Assembly (NCBI GenBank): GCA_963788285.1
Contig: CAWBGB010000012.1
Location: 434,001-498,000 of the forward strand
Source of the DNA: Alicyclobacillus_A sp963788285
GTDB taxonomy: Bacteria; Bacillota; Bacilli; Alicyclobacillales; Alicyclobacillaceae
Reading direction: 5' to 3'
DNA length: 64,000 nucleotides
The position numbers and the translations under genes were made by a program. Below the pieces are notes generated by a model. That model was not told the origin of the DNA, did no database searches, and worked only from the letters and a program-made list of their open reading frames with translations. Position 1 is the first letter of the stretch. Each line of letters begins with the position of its first letter. This document shows positions 1 through 8,969 of this stretch, one piece after another.

Positions 1-31
1 GCCCTTTATTTTAAATTCCTTGTCGTACGTA

Positions 32-1607
32 GGGTCTGCTGAATGGGTCATGCATTAGCTGGAATGGGAGACGTGACAGTCTGGAGCAGCCATTCGAGAA
101 AAAGAGTCAAGAAAAGGCGGAGGCGCCGCTCCAGGTTCAGTACCAGCAACTGCATCGCGACAACCGTCTCGCTCGTCGCCTGAAGGTGCGCCCGAATTAG
201 CCCCAGGCCATAGAGGCGCTTGCCTTCGCCGAATTTTCCTTCAACTGCATTACGCTCCACTGCGTCCTGCCTCTCTATCTTCCTCTGTTCCACTTGCTCC
301 GTCTTCGAGGGCCGGCCCAGCGGCGGTCCACTTAAGCGAATGCCGCGTTCCTTGCAGTAACGCAGGTTCTCCCGGTTCCGGTAGGCCTTGTCGGCCAGCA
401 CGGCCTCTGGATAGTAGCCATAGCGTTCCCGGTAAGCCTCAACCGCCGCCTGCAGGGTGTGACCTTCATGAAAGCTGTCCCAATTCAACCGCTCTAGTCT
501 TGCGTACCCGTCCACCACACTGATTGCCACTTTTGCGCCGAACTCAACGTTTGCACGTACCTTGCCACGGACGATAGGACGCACATGGGGTTGCGAGATG
601 CTGACGACCCGATCGTTGATGCGCCGCATCCTCCTGCGGTACATCTCCTCTTGCTGGCGATACAGTTCATGAATGACCAACAGTTGACGATATTGCCGAA
701 CGCTCAACGCGCTGAGTCCGACCTCATTCCTCAATTTGGCGATGATTCGCAAGTCACGGGCTACAAACCGCAGTTGCTTCCCGATTGCCTTGCGCAGTGC
801 ACGCGGACTCACGCGCCTCTACTTCGCCACCGTCAGATACGCCTTGTGCGCCTTCTCCCGATAGGTGCGCGGTTTGCGACTACCAGGCTCACGCACCGCA
901 TGTAAAACGTCAATCATCTTCTCCAACTTCTCCCGAGCCTCATTGAGTAAGGACAGGTCGGTTGGGTAGGCGATGTCCGCCGGGGCACACGTGGCATCGA
1001 GCAACAGCTTACCTTGGTTCGCAGGCGTCTCCTTATCTGTTGATGGCTTGGAGGTGGCGTCCACCTCGGGCTGCCCTGGATGTTCATCATCCCGGTCATC
1101 AGAATCATCGCTTTCGTCTTTCTCCATCACGATCCATTCATTGACCTGGTTGATCACGTCCGGACCAAGTCGCTTGCGAAAGTGCGTCATCAGAGAGGGA
1201 TGAAACGGTGGTTCTTCCTGAAAGCTTGGTAATCCGATGAAGTATTGCAAATACGGGTTCTCCGTGATCTGACGAACCGTCTCCCGGTCGCCCCAGAGCG
1301 CCACACGGACCGAGTATGCCTTCTGTCCCTTCGTCCAGGATTTGAAACGCTCTCCGTCGTGCTCTTCAACCTTCCACCAGGGAATCATCTGGGCGAGTTT
1401 GACCCAGCGGTTCTCCTGATTCAACTTTCCGCCAAATGGTAGGAAGAAGTCATCCGGCAACAGGATCTGTCGTTCAGTCGGTCGATACATAGGTCCCCTC
1501 ACGTGCAAGGATTTTGACGAGTTTCACGAGAATCCATGCACAAGATTTCGTGATGAAAGGCCAAGAATCCTTGTCGCTACTGGGTTTTTCAATCGTTCAG
1601 CAGACCC
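32..1607 (-). mobile_element. IS5/IS1182-like insertion sequence, copy 1 (inactive)
   Basis: Element bounded by a 12-bp terminal inverted repeat, GGGTCTGCTGAA at 32-43 and its complement at 1596-1607. Both ends are flanked by the palindrome TACGTA (26-31 and 1608-1613), read here as a 6-bp target duplication. A near-identical copy lies at 49106-50713; this copy is 32 bp shorter, mostly from a 30-bp in-frame deletion near 1290 in the transposase gene. The single transposase gene is on the minus strand and broken. The IS5 versus IS1182 assignment is from general protein resemblance only. Confidence 0.85.
48..1490 (-). pseudogene. DDE transposase of IS5/IS1182-like element, copy 1
   Basis: The start is the ATG at 1488-1490 (MYRPTERQILLPDDFFLPF). 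The frame is cut by a TAG at 819-821 where copy 2 has a CAG Gln codon (..TVAK-Q-RRVSPRALRK). About ten residues (around GALIIQERLGLS) are deleted near 1290. The C-terminal half (48-812) keeps the catalytic-domain landmarks KVAISVVDGYARLERLNWD, VLADKAYRNRENLRYC and the late E-containing QDAVERNAVEGKFGEGKR block. With a nonsense codon plus a deletion this copy should not make active transposase. Confidence 0.85.
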
Positions 1608-1788
1608 TACGTACGATGAATCTCAAATGAAAACACCCCCAAGTCAGTAGTTCCGTACCCAGGGGCTATTTACCGTTGGGAGTGCAATTCACCATCGTAG
1701 GGGCCTTGGCTTTTACTTGTCGTTGTTCTTCGCCATGCCCATAGCCTGTGTCAGCATCAGTGATTGACGTTACATGCGCTGATCTGCT

Positions 1789-1907
1789 TTATTCGCGTTC
1801 ACGACAAACAACGTCGTGAATCATTCCAGGAAGCCATCCCAGGAGAGTCAGATTTAGATTTAGAAAATAGAACTGCACAGGTGTAAGATGATTGCGATTA
1901 AGTACAA
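1789..1907 (-). pseudogene. YqaE/Pmp3-type small membrane protein remnant
   Basis: From a TTG start at 1905-1907, preceded by a good GGGAGGAAG ribosome site, the frame reads MYLIAIIL, the usual N-terminus of YqaE/Pmp3 (UPF0057) proteins. In the next frame the signature end NLNLTLLGWLPGMIHDV follows. A frameshift and loss of roughly a dozen residues separate the two parts, so the ~50-residue two-helix proteolipid is no longer encoded. Family members are stress-induced small membrane proteins. Identification rests on these two short motifs. Confidence 0.5.
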
Positions 1908-2048
1908 TTTGTCTTCCTCCCTCTAGGCTGTTTCCGGACACTGAAAACAACAAATCCGACTGCTTGAGGAATGAATCCCATGTAGAGTACACCTATCCAT
2001 GCAGTTCGTCGGTGTGAAATTCCTGTACGGCTAGAGCTCCGGACAGCA

Positions 2049-3332
2049 TCATAGAGACGTTTCATCGGATTCTTGAGCCAGAGACGGTTCTGACACTCTG
2101 AACCGGACCCATACCATGTTGATTAGGGATAAGAGGCTCGCGATTCCGAGCATGGTACGAATCCCCAAGGTGGACGAACCTAACCCGCCGAGCAGTGGTC
2201 CCATAAAACTGCCGAGAAAGGTAGCGCTCGAGGTAAATCCATAGATTTTCCCGCGTTGGCTGCTGGGGGTGAGCCTCCCGATGAGCGCGTTTGCCGTCGG
2301 CAGGATTCCGCCAATGAACAAACCGAGTCCGAATCGGGAAGCTACAAACACCCAAATGTTTGGTGCGAAAGCCTGGGGCAAGTAAAACAGGCCCGCCCCC
2401 GTCATACAAATGGTCAACACCTTGCGGTATCCCAACGTGTCACTCCGTTTTCCAAGGAACGGAGAAGCGATTAAGTCAGCGAGACCGGTGACAGCGAACG
2501 CAAACCCTGCCACCGTGTTGAGATATCCAACGTTTCCGGCTAATTGCTTGATGAAAACAGACAGCACAGGTTGCACGCTCATGACCGTAAATTGGGTAAG
2601 GAACAATACCACAAACATCGCCTGAACCGTCTTCATTTCTCGCACAGCTTTGAATTGCTGGATGAGAGACGGTTTCCTCTTTGTGTTCGTTCGTACAACA
2701 GACTTCTCTTTCACAAAACCTGCCGTGATCACAGATGCAGTGAGGGCAAAACACGTGGTAAGGAAGAACACCATGCGATAATTATGAAAGGAGTCTGCAG
2801 CGATTCCACCAAGCAGAGGACCGACGAGTGTTCCCACCATACCGGCCGATTGTATCCAACCGAGGGAAAACCCCAACTTATCCTCCGGAATGACGCTGGC
2901 CACAAGAGCAACGGAAGCAGCTGAGAACCCGCTGAATGAGCCCTGCAGCGCCCGAATAATCATCAATTCCCATGTGTTCTGGGCAAGCCCGAGAATCCCC
3001 GTAAAAAAGGCAATCGCAATCGTGGAACGCAGGACCATCACTTTACGCCCGCTTCGGTCTGCAATCGACCCCCAAAACGGCGACATCAGAGCGGCCATCA
3101 AGGGTGTCAAACCTTGAATCAAGCCTGTGAGCAGCTCTACCTGATGAACATTGTGTACCCCTAATTGTTCAACGTAGAAGGCCATAAACGGGTTCGAACT
3201 GGAAAAGGCGATAGACATAATAAACTGGACAGCCGCCATAATCCACAACGTAGTTTTCCAGGATGTTACTTTTGTGTTTTTGGAGGCCTCTTGATTGCTT
3301 GCAAATATGCGTCCTATATTCAAAACTCCCAC
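2049..3332 (-). CDS. MFS transporter, DHA1-type drug/H+ antiporter
   Basis: A 427-residue protein with about twelve hydrophobic segments. Motif A between TM2 and TM3 is seen as GSIADRSGRKVMV, and an antiporter motif C-like stretch as GMVGTLVGPLLGG in TM5. The second half repeats the pattern (GKRSDTLGYRKVL). It probably exports a drug or metabolite at the cytoplasmic membrane; the substrate cannot be read from sequence. The GTG start at 3332 has AGGTGAG about 10 bases upstream. It stands alone, with a 14-bp hairpin (3400-3443) upstream. Family assignment is firm, substrate unknown. Confidence 0.85.
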   Translation of the reverse strand: MGVLNIGRIFASNQEASKNTKVTSWKTTLWIMAAVQFIMSIAFSSSNPFMAFYVEQLGVHNVHQVELLTGLIQGLTPLMAALMSPFWGSIADRSGRKVMVLRSTIAIAFFTGILGLAQNTWELMIIRALQGSFSGFSAASVALVASVIPEDKLGFSLGWIQSAGMVGTLVGPLLGGIAADSFHNYRMVFFLTTCFALTASVITAGFVKEKSVVRTNTKRKPSLIQQFKAVREMKTVQAMFVVLFLTQFTVMSVQPVLSVFIKQLAGNVGYLNTVAGFAFAVTGLADLIASPFLGKRSDTLGYRKVLTICMTGAGLFYLPQAFAPNIWVFVASRFGLGLFIGGILPTANALIGRLTPSSQRGKIYGFTSSATFLGSFMGPLLGGLGSSTLGIRTMLGIASLLSLINMVWVRFRVSEPSLAQESDETSL

Positions 3333-3399
3333 CTCGATGGACTCACCTCAATCAGTCCCACTCGTTCTAAGTGCCAGAAGGTGCACGAACGATGAATGT

Positions 3400-3443
3400 A
3401 ATGACAGCGTCGAATGGATGACAAACCCATCGACGCTGTCATT
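3400..3443. repeat. 14-bp perfect inverted repeat upstream of MFS gene
   Basis: AATGACAGCGTCGA at 3400-3413 and its exact complement at 3430-3443, with a 16-base loop. No T-run follows on either strand, so an operator or RNA hairpin in the leader of the MFS gene is as likely as a terminator. Confidence 0.6.
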
Positions 3444-3835
3444 CGTGTGTATTTCGTCACCAGAATATTTCTGCACACTACATGACTTCCTGTCAATACC
3501 CTAACGTGGTGAGCATGCAGCCATTCCTCGGTTGCCATATGATATCGCTTGAAAGGTAACAGCGAGTATGCGGTACAGGTGGATGTCCACAAGCAACGGC
3601 CCGCAGATCACAGTACCTAGCTCCCCACGCAGCAAAATAACCTAGGGAGCTAAGTAGTGTGCGATACCCTATACAGTACGTAAGCCACGAAGTATCCGTA
3701 TCTCCCCTTGCAACATGCACAGTCTTAACAGTTTTCGGGATGATACCTTGACTCTGTTGCTTGCACTCAGAACGTCCCAACCTTTGGCCTTTTCTACTGC
3801 ATAAACACATACTTACATCTCTCTCATGCATATAG

Positions 3836-3866
3836 CATTGGACAACCACATAAGGGTTGTCCAATG
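3836..3866. repeat. 12-bp perfect inverted repeat with 7-base loop
   Basis: CATTGGACAACC (3836-3847) faces its complement at 3855-3866. The inner ATTGGACAA matches the terminal repeat of the IS3 element at 10073 (TAGATTGGACAA), so this may be two abutted remnant IS ends or a chance hairpin. Confidence 0.55.
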
Positions 3867-4562
3867 TACGTCTGGTGGTACGTCCGTTCAGAAGGGGGAG
3901 GTTGGCTGATGTACGGCATATGAATTTTTTGTGTACCACAAACATGTCATATCATAGTGAGAGTCGTTCTCAGTTGAAACGGACAGGTATTTTGTGGGGT
4001 AAGTCACCTTTATTCGTTTTCTTCGTAAACGACTAGAACGGATTAGTATGAAGGGAAATCCATAGAAACACGGCGATATGGCCGCCTCCAATGAACCTGA
4101 TGCTTTTCGGATCACAGCGCGAGCGGTCACTCGGTCAGCTCCATTCTTTGTTTATGAAGCATCAAAACATATCTGAAACGGCAGCTCCCCCTATGGCCCG
4201 GACCGGCCTTGGGGGGAGGACTGTATCCAACCTGCCGTGCTGGATCGTATGTCGAATGGAAAACAGATGGCCATGAAAAACGGAGATATCGGGAGAAAAG
4301 CGCGGATTGAAGCTTAACCTAGAACTGAAATTCGTGGCGTGTTTTCGAAAGCCTCCGAGACAGTCGAAATCGCCGCTCAGGGCGAAATTCGCCTCAAAAC
4401 GACCATTCTATTTTTCTGGAAGGTCAGATAATTCTAAATCCACCACGTTCATGCAACGCCTTCCATTAAGACCAGGAGGGTTATTTGTCATGCCCATTTG
4501 AATGTAACACATTTGAATTTACTTTTTTACTGGTAATCTTGACAAACTATTAGCTGGTTTAA

Positions 4563-5824
4563 CCTAATCTGTCGCCCACCTCGGGGGGGAGTCGCGACAA
4601 TTTTGGCGAGGGCATCGCAGTAGACAGTAGTGGGTCCGCCTATGTGACAGGGTTTACCGATTCCCCCAACTTCCCGACGCAGAACCCGTTTCAGGGGTCC
4701 CTAGCTGGCGGTCCCGATGATGCCTTTGTGGGAAAAATTGGTCTGTACGCTCCACCGTTGTTGCCGAACGATGTAACAGAGGAATGTATCAGTGTAGACA
4801 AGGTGTATGACTGGGTCGTTGTTTCCGATGTGGAATGTTTTACATTCCCATTTTCGACGCCGACTGGATGTACAGCAACAGCACCCTTTGCTATCACGGC
4901 TTGTTCCGTGACAGCGGCTAGCGCAACGATAACATCCGTAACCCCAAGCGCATGTAGTGTCAATGGTGTGCAATTAAGTCTTGCAACATTGTTGGTTACA
5001 GCAGTGGCGAGCGTTAGCTTTACGTGACCAAACGGGCTATCGTGTACGATTACAGATACCAATACTGTATCTGATTGCGCATGCCTTTGTGTGCCTGCAA
5101 GCGTTGGTACATTCAGTGCGACCATCCCGACACCGGTCGTATTCTTTAGTACTTGTTCGGCTACATTGGCTCCCAATACCACGACCTCTACAGCCGTAAT
5201 CGTTACGGCAGATCTTTGTAAAGAAGTGGAGGTCATTGTGCCCGGCGTGAAGCTCGCAATTCTGGCGAAATCTGTGAACCGCGTCCGAACGTGACGACTC
5301 CGTTCACTTGTCCGCTATTTGTGTTCCCATCTCAGTGTCCGACTGTCTTCCCAATTCCAAACTGTACCTGCCAAGCAACGGCTCTGGCGATGGGTACTAC
5401 AGAGACTGTCGTTTCGGCAGGGGCAACTGGAACTGCAACACTTGAGGCGAATTTTTGCCCAGATTCCGACCCGCAATTTAGCACAGTAAGCTTTTCATTC
5501 ACAAATACTACTCCTCCAACTGCGGCATTCCTCTTTACGGCAACTGCGGTGAGTCCACCTCTGAATCCAATAGGGGATTCATGTACGACAGTACACGTCA
5601 CAGGAGTAGGAACGCAGACATTCACAGGCCTCCCAACTCCGTCGCTACCGCACGGTGTGGCATTTGACCTGACACTCACATCGAGTCCGACACAAATGTA
5701 CCATCTGGTCCTAAGTACAGACACCGGAATGGTGGTATTTGATTCTGGGCCTCAGTCTCCGTCGATTTTTAATTCGGTCCTGATAAAAACTACCCCGTGC
5801 AAACAGTTTCCAAGTCCAGTGTGA
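4563..5824 (+). pseudogene. SBBP-repeat / Cys-Thr-rich secreted protein remnant
   Basis: The left end carries one beta-propeller SBBP repeat (GGSRDNFGEGIAVDSSGSAY then VTGFTDSPNFPTQNPF). It follows an in-frame stop, so the usual N-terminus is missing. The frame continues into a Thr/Val/Cys-rich region, is cut by TGA at 5025-5027, resumes in the same frame to 5294, then shifts by one base into 5291-5824. The last part (CPTVFPIPNCTCQATALAMG, later LTLTSSPTQMYHLVLSTDTG) keeps the same composition. The parts most simply form one former gene for a surface or spore-surface protein. Function is unknown and no signal peptide is left. Confidence 0.55.
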
Positions 5825-5889
5825 TTTCAAGTGAGAGAATGGGTGATGCCCGGCCTCTAATGCGGACACCTTATCTACCACTTGAACAC

Positions 5890-5905
5890 GATGTTTTTGA
5901 ACATC
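5890..5905. repeat. Small hairpin upstream of repeat-protein genes
   Basis: GATGTT-TTTG-AACATC, 6-bp arms, about 80 bases before the first repeat-protein start. It could be a regulator site or chance. Confidence 0.3.
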
Positions 5906-5985
5906 TGTCCCATTCAATTCGTTTCAATTTGGCATTTACTTTAACGAGTGCATAATCAAAAATGGTCAAAAGGCGGGATAGAGGC

Positions 5986-6564
5986 ATGGATGGTCATCAT
6001 CACAGTCATGGAAAGAAAATTGAAGTAACTGTTAACCCTATTATTCACAACACAGACAAACAGGCACAAGATCAGGTGCAAGCTCAACTTGAGGCACAAG
6101 CTCAGGTACAAGCTCAGGTACAAGCTCAAATTGAGGCACAAAAGCAATTACAAGCCCAGCTACAAGCTCAATTTGAGGCACAAAAGCAATTACAAGCCCA
6201 GCTACAAGCTCAATTTGAGGCACAAAAGCAATTACAAGCCCAGCTACAAGCTCAATTTGAGGCACAAAAGCAATTACAAGCCCAGCTACAAGCTCAATTT
6301 GAGGCACAAAAGCAATTACAAGCCCAGCTACAAGCTCAATTTGAGGCACAAAAGCAATTACAAGCCCAGCTACAAGCTCAAATTGAGGCACAAAAGCAAT
6401 TACAAGCCCAGCTACAAGCTCAAATTGAGGCACAAAAGCAATTGCAAGCTCAGCTACAAGCTCAAGAACAGGAACAAGCCCAATTCGAAGCCCAGCTGCA
6501 AGCTCAGTTACAACGCATCATTCGCAAGCTTAAGAAAAAGGTCAATATGGACGACGATAAGTAA
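5986..6564 (+). CDS. 14-residue Gln/Ala repeat protein A (coiled-coil-like)
   Basis: A 192-residue protein. The ATG at 5986 is chosen because AAAAGGCGGG lies 8 bases upstream and matches the leader of the paralogue at 6618. A His-rich head (MDGHHHSHGKK) is followed by EVTVNPIIHNTDKQ, then about eight nearly identical 42-bp units encoding EAQKQLQAQLQAQF/I, ending in a basic tail (RIIRKLKKKVNMDDDK). Leu and Ile/Phe recur every seven residues between Gln/Ala, so a helical or coiled-coil filament is likely. There is no signal peptide and no recognised domain. Gln and Ala dominate the composition. It sits 53 bp before its paralogue, probably in one transcript. Spore-coat or cytoskeletal roles are guesses. 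Confidence 0.75.
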   Translation: MDGHHHSHGKKIEVTVNPIIHNTDKQAQDQVQAQLEAQAQVQAQVQAQIEAQKQLQAQLQAQFEAQKQLQAQLQAQFEAQKQLQAQLQAQFEAQKQLQAQLQAQFEAQKQLQAQLQAQFEAQKQLQAQLQAQIEAQKQLQAQLQAQIEAQKQLQAQLQAQEQEQAQFEAQLQAQLQRIIRKLKKKVNMDDDK

Positions 6565-6617
6565 GGTAATATCCTTTTCTTTCGTTTTAAATTATCTTGC
6601 AAAGGTGGATTAGAGTA

Positions 6618-7184
6618 ATGGAAAATTGTGATGAGGGACAACACAAGAGTGCTGACGTTAAGGTAACAGTAAATCCAGAAATCCGTAACGAAGATCGGCA
6701 AGCGCAGGCACAACTTGAGGCACAAGCTCAGCTACAAGCTCAACTAGAGGCACAACTTGAGGCACAAGCTCAGCTGCAAGCTCAACTAGAGGCACAACTT
6801 GAGGCACAAGCTCAGCTGCAAGCTCAACTAGAGGCACAACTTGAGGCACAAGCTCAGCTGCAAGCTCAACTAGAGGCACAACTTGAGGCACAAGCTCAGC
6901 TGCAAGCTCAATTTGAGGCACAACTTGAGGCACAAGCTCAGCTGCAAGCTCAACTAGAGGCACAACTTGAGGCACAAGCTCAGCTGCAAGCTCAACTAGA
7001 GGCACAACTTGAGGCACAAGCTCAGCTGCAAGCTCAATTTGAGGCACAACTTGAGGCACAAGCTCAGCTGCAAGCTCAATTTGAGGCACAATTGGAAGCA
7101 CAAAGAGAGCGTCAGGCCCAGTTTCAAGCACAGGTACAATTGCAGTTACAGAAAATTTTTAAATTAATCAAATATTTACATTAA
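6618..7184 (+). CDS. 14-residue Gln/Ala repeat protein B, paralogue
   Basis: A 188-residue protein starting at ATG 6618 behind AAAGGTGGA. The head MENCDEGQHKSADVKVTVNP then EIRNEDRQAQ matches the neighbour's EVTVNPIIHNTDKQAQ, defining a shared N-terminal motif V-T-V-N-P-x-I-x-N-x-D-x-Q. About nine 42-bp units follow, encoding EAQLEAQAQLQAQL/F. The C-terminus is FQAQVQLQLQKIFKLIKYLH. Compared with protein A the repeat uses Glu instead of Lys, giving an acidic rod beside a neutral or basic one, which could favour pairing (inference). No known family is recognised. Confidence 0.75.
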   Translation: MENCDEGQHKSADVKVTVNPEIRNEDRQAQAQLEAQAQLQAQLEAQLEAQAQLQAQLEAQLEAQAQLQAQLEAQLEAQAQLQAQLEAQLEAQAQLQAQFEAQLEAQAQLQAQLEAQLEAQAQLQAQLEAQLEAQAQLQAQFEAQLEAQAQLQAQFEAQLEAQRERQAQFQAQVQLQLQKIFKLIKYLH

Positions 7185-7195
7185 TATTAACGACA

Positions 7196-7923
7196 ACAAG
7201 TTTGATTTATTGGACTGAAAGTTATCGTTTTAGGTGGCTTTCTTTCCGTTATTGAGGTCCGTGTTGAACAATTGACCTTCACCGAGAGATCTGCACCTTC
7301 GACATGGATGGCCGACCTACGGTCAAGAGTCAATTTTCTTGGTATTTTGACCAGATCAATCCAAACTATGCTTCCGGAGCTGGTCAGCAACGTAAGGAAT
7401 CGTGGACTAGAGTATGTTGTATCGGTAAAACGACAAAACGCCCCCATCCCGTTCTGGAATGAAGGCTAGGTATGGGGAGAGGAATGTTCCCTGCCCCTTT
7501 TTATTATCGACCACAGCAAGTCATCGATTCGAACGTGTCGGGTAAGTCAAGAACACCCTCACCGTTGAAAATGGAACAGATCAGCACGACAGTACAAGTC
7601 GTGGGCCCTGTCAATTTGATCGAATTCTCTGTCAGCAGGAAAGAACACTGATGTAACTCACTAACGAGATTAGGGATCCGCGTCCATAGCGGACGCGGAT
7701 GCTACATGAGGTTTATGATGTCCCACTCTTGCACTCGTAAGTACTGTACAGCTATAGCGGTCTTCAAGGTCGAATGGACGACGAAGCCTACTTTAGCTGT
7801 CCTGGTGACGAGCCCGAGCGAGGACGAAGCACGAACAAAACACAAGCGCTTAGTCTCAACCAGAATGACCGCGCCATTTAGACTTTGACACGCAACCGTA
7901 ACGAACAGCGGATGTTGTATATA
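7196..7923. other. Region after repeat proteins, no confident gene
   Basis: A plus-strand frame is open from about 7210 to 7469 (86 codons, ending RGLEYVVSVKRQNAPIPFWNEG) but has no ribosome site or known family. A weak hairpin with a TTTTT tail lies at 7472-7505. A strong hairpin is listed separately at 7676-7700. Confidence 0.4.
7676..7700. repeat. 10-bp perfect GC-rich hairpin
   Basis: ATCCGCGTCC (7676-7685), loop ATAGC, GGACGCGGAT (7691-7700). No T-run follows. Confidence 0.6.
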
Positions 7924-7949
7924 TCAATTCCACTCCCACTCCCACTCCC

Positions 7950-8300
7950 AAGCCTGAAGCCTGAAGCCTGAAGCCTGAAGCCTGAAGCCTGAAGCCTGAA
8001 GCCTGAAGCCTGAAGCCTGAAGCCTGAAGCCTGAAGCCTGAAGCCTGAACTCCTGACTAGCCTGAACTAGCCTGAAGCCTGAAGCCTGAAGCCTGAAGCC
8101 TGAAGCCTGAAGCCTGAAGCCTGAAGCCTGAAGCCTGAAGCCTGAAGCCTGAAGCCTGAAGCCTGAAGCCTGAAGCCTGAAGCCTGAAGCCTGAAGCCTG
8201 AAGCCTGAAGCCTGAAGCCTGAAGCCTGAAGCCTGAAGCCTGAAGCCTGAAGCCTGAAGCCTGAAGCCTGAAGCCTGAAGCCTGAAGCCTGAAGCCTGAA
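7950..8300. repeat. Heptanucleotide microsatellite (AAGCCTG)n, ~50 units
   Basis: About 350 bp of head-to-tail AAGCCTG units, interrupted once at about 8048-8070, where CTCCTGACTAGCCTGAACTAG variants occur. It is preceded by three CACTCC hexamers (7931-7948). Being 7 bp it is readable in every frame; the minus strand gives an (ASGFRLQ)n open frame, which I take as a by-product because it has no proper start context. Slippage should make the length vary between isolates. Confidence 0.95.
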
Positions 8301-8327
8301 TAGCCACTCTATGTCATAGAGTGGCTA
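8301..8327. repeat. 13+1+13 perfect palindrome abutting the microsatellite
   Basis: TAGCCACTCTATG, a single T, then CATAGAGTGGCTA. It starts at the base after the last AAGCCTG unit, so the microsatellite and the cruciform-capable site may have arisen or been copied together. Confidence 0.85.
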
Positions 8328-8356
8328 TGCCTGTATGGGGTTATTTTCGTAAAATG

Positions 8357-8381
8357 AAAAAAGCCCGCCGAAGCGGGTTTA
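8357..8381. terminator. Bidirectional terminator-like hairpin, dispersed sequence
   Basis: AAAAAAG then CCCGC-CGAA-GCGGG (8364-8377) then TTT. The stem and about 30 bases upstream (TATGGGGTTATTTTCGTAAAAT) recur near 32970-33009, so this is a dispersed terminator-type unit. Confidence 0.55.
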
Positions 8382-8969
8382 GTAGCGGATATGCTCGAAG
8401 CGCCCATACGTATGTAGTACAGGACAACGGCCTTCATGTTTTCCTCGCTGGTCGCCATGGCTCGGGAGGGACAACCATTTTCCGCTGACAGGGCACAGAA
8501 CCAGAGCATAAATGCGTTCTGGTTGCTAAATCAGATCGCTAAATACGTAGATTGGCTCATTCGCAAGATTTCACAAAGAAAGCACGGGGTACCGAGATTA
8601 TTGCATTTTAGGGCTTGGACCCGTCGAGATATGGGAGTGTGAATCCCAAGAAGCTTGTGGAGACATGCGTGCAGTATATGATGTGTTCTGGAAGATGCTG
8701 TGTTTTTCGACGTACCTTCTGTTCCCGCATACGCTCCAAACGGATCGACCCCATCTCTGAATATATAAACTACTTCCTCCGACTAAATCCGGGTGATGAA
8801 ATCCTGCGAATGAGCGAGCATTCGTGAGAAAAACCTTACTCCACGAGGGCGTGCAAGAAGAACTGGCTCAAGCAACCACCTCGTGTCGATAAGAAAAAGG
8901 GGAAACATGTGGTATGCTTCGCATCCTTCGACTAATGAAAAGACCCTACTCGTTGCAAATCTCGTTTGA
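8382..8969. other. Intergenic, nothing recognised
   Basis: There are only short open frames without family resemblance or ribosome sites on either strand. Confidence 0.4.

Larger units (their letters stand above)
3333..4560. other. Intergenic stretch without a recognisable gene
   Basis: Several open frames of 60-150 codons exist on both strands, but none shows a domain, a convincing ribosome site or protein-like composition. The only structure seen is the two hairpins at 3400-3443 and 3836-3866. It may be decayed coding DNA. Confidence 0.5.

Noticed and set aside
6100..7120. Regular 42-bp repeats as a CRISPR array
   Set aside because: Units are contiguous, in frame and without unique spacers; they encode protein repeats.
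7924..8307. Open frame of (ASGFRLQ)n on the minus strand
   Set aside because: A 7-bp repeat without stops is open in all frames; no ribosome site or non-repeat domain. It is a by-product of the microsatellite.
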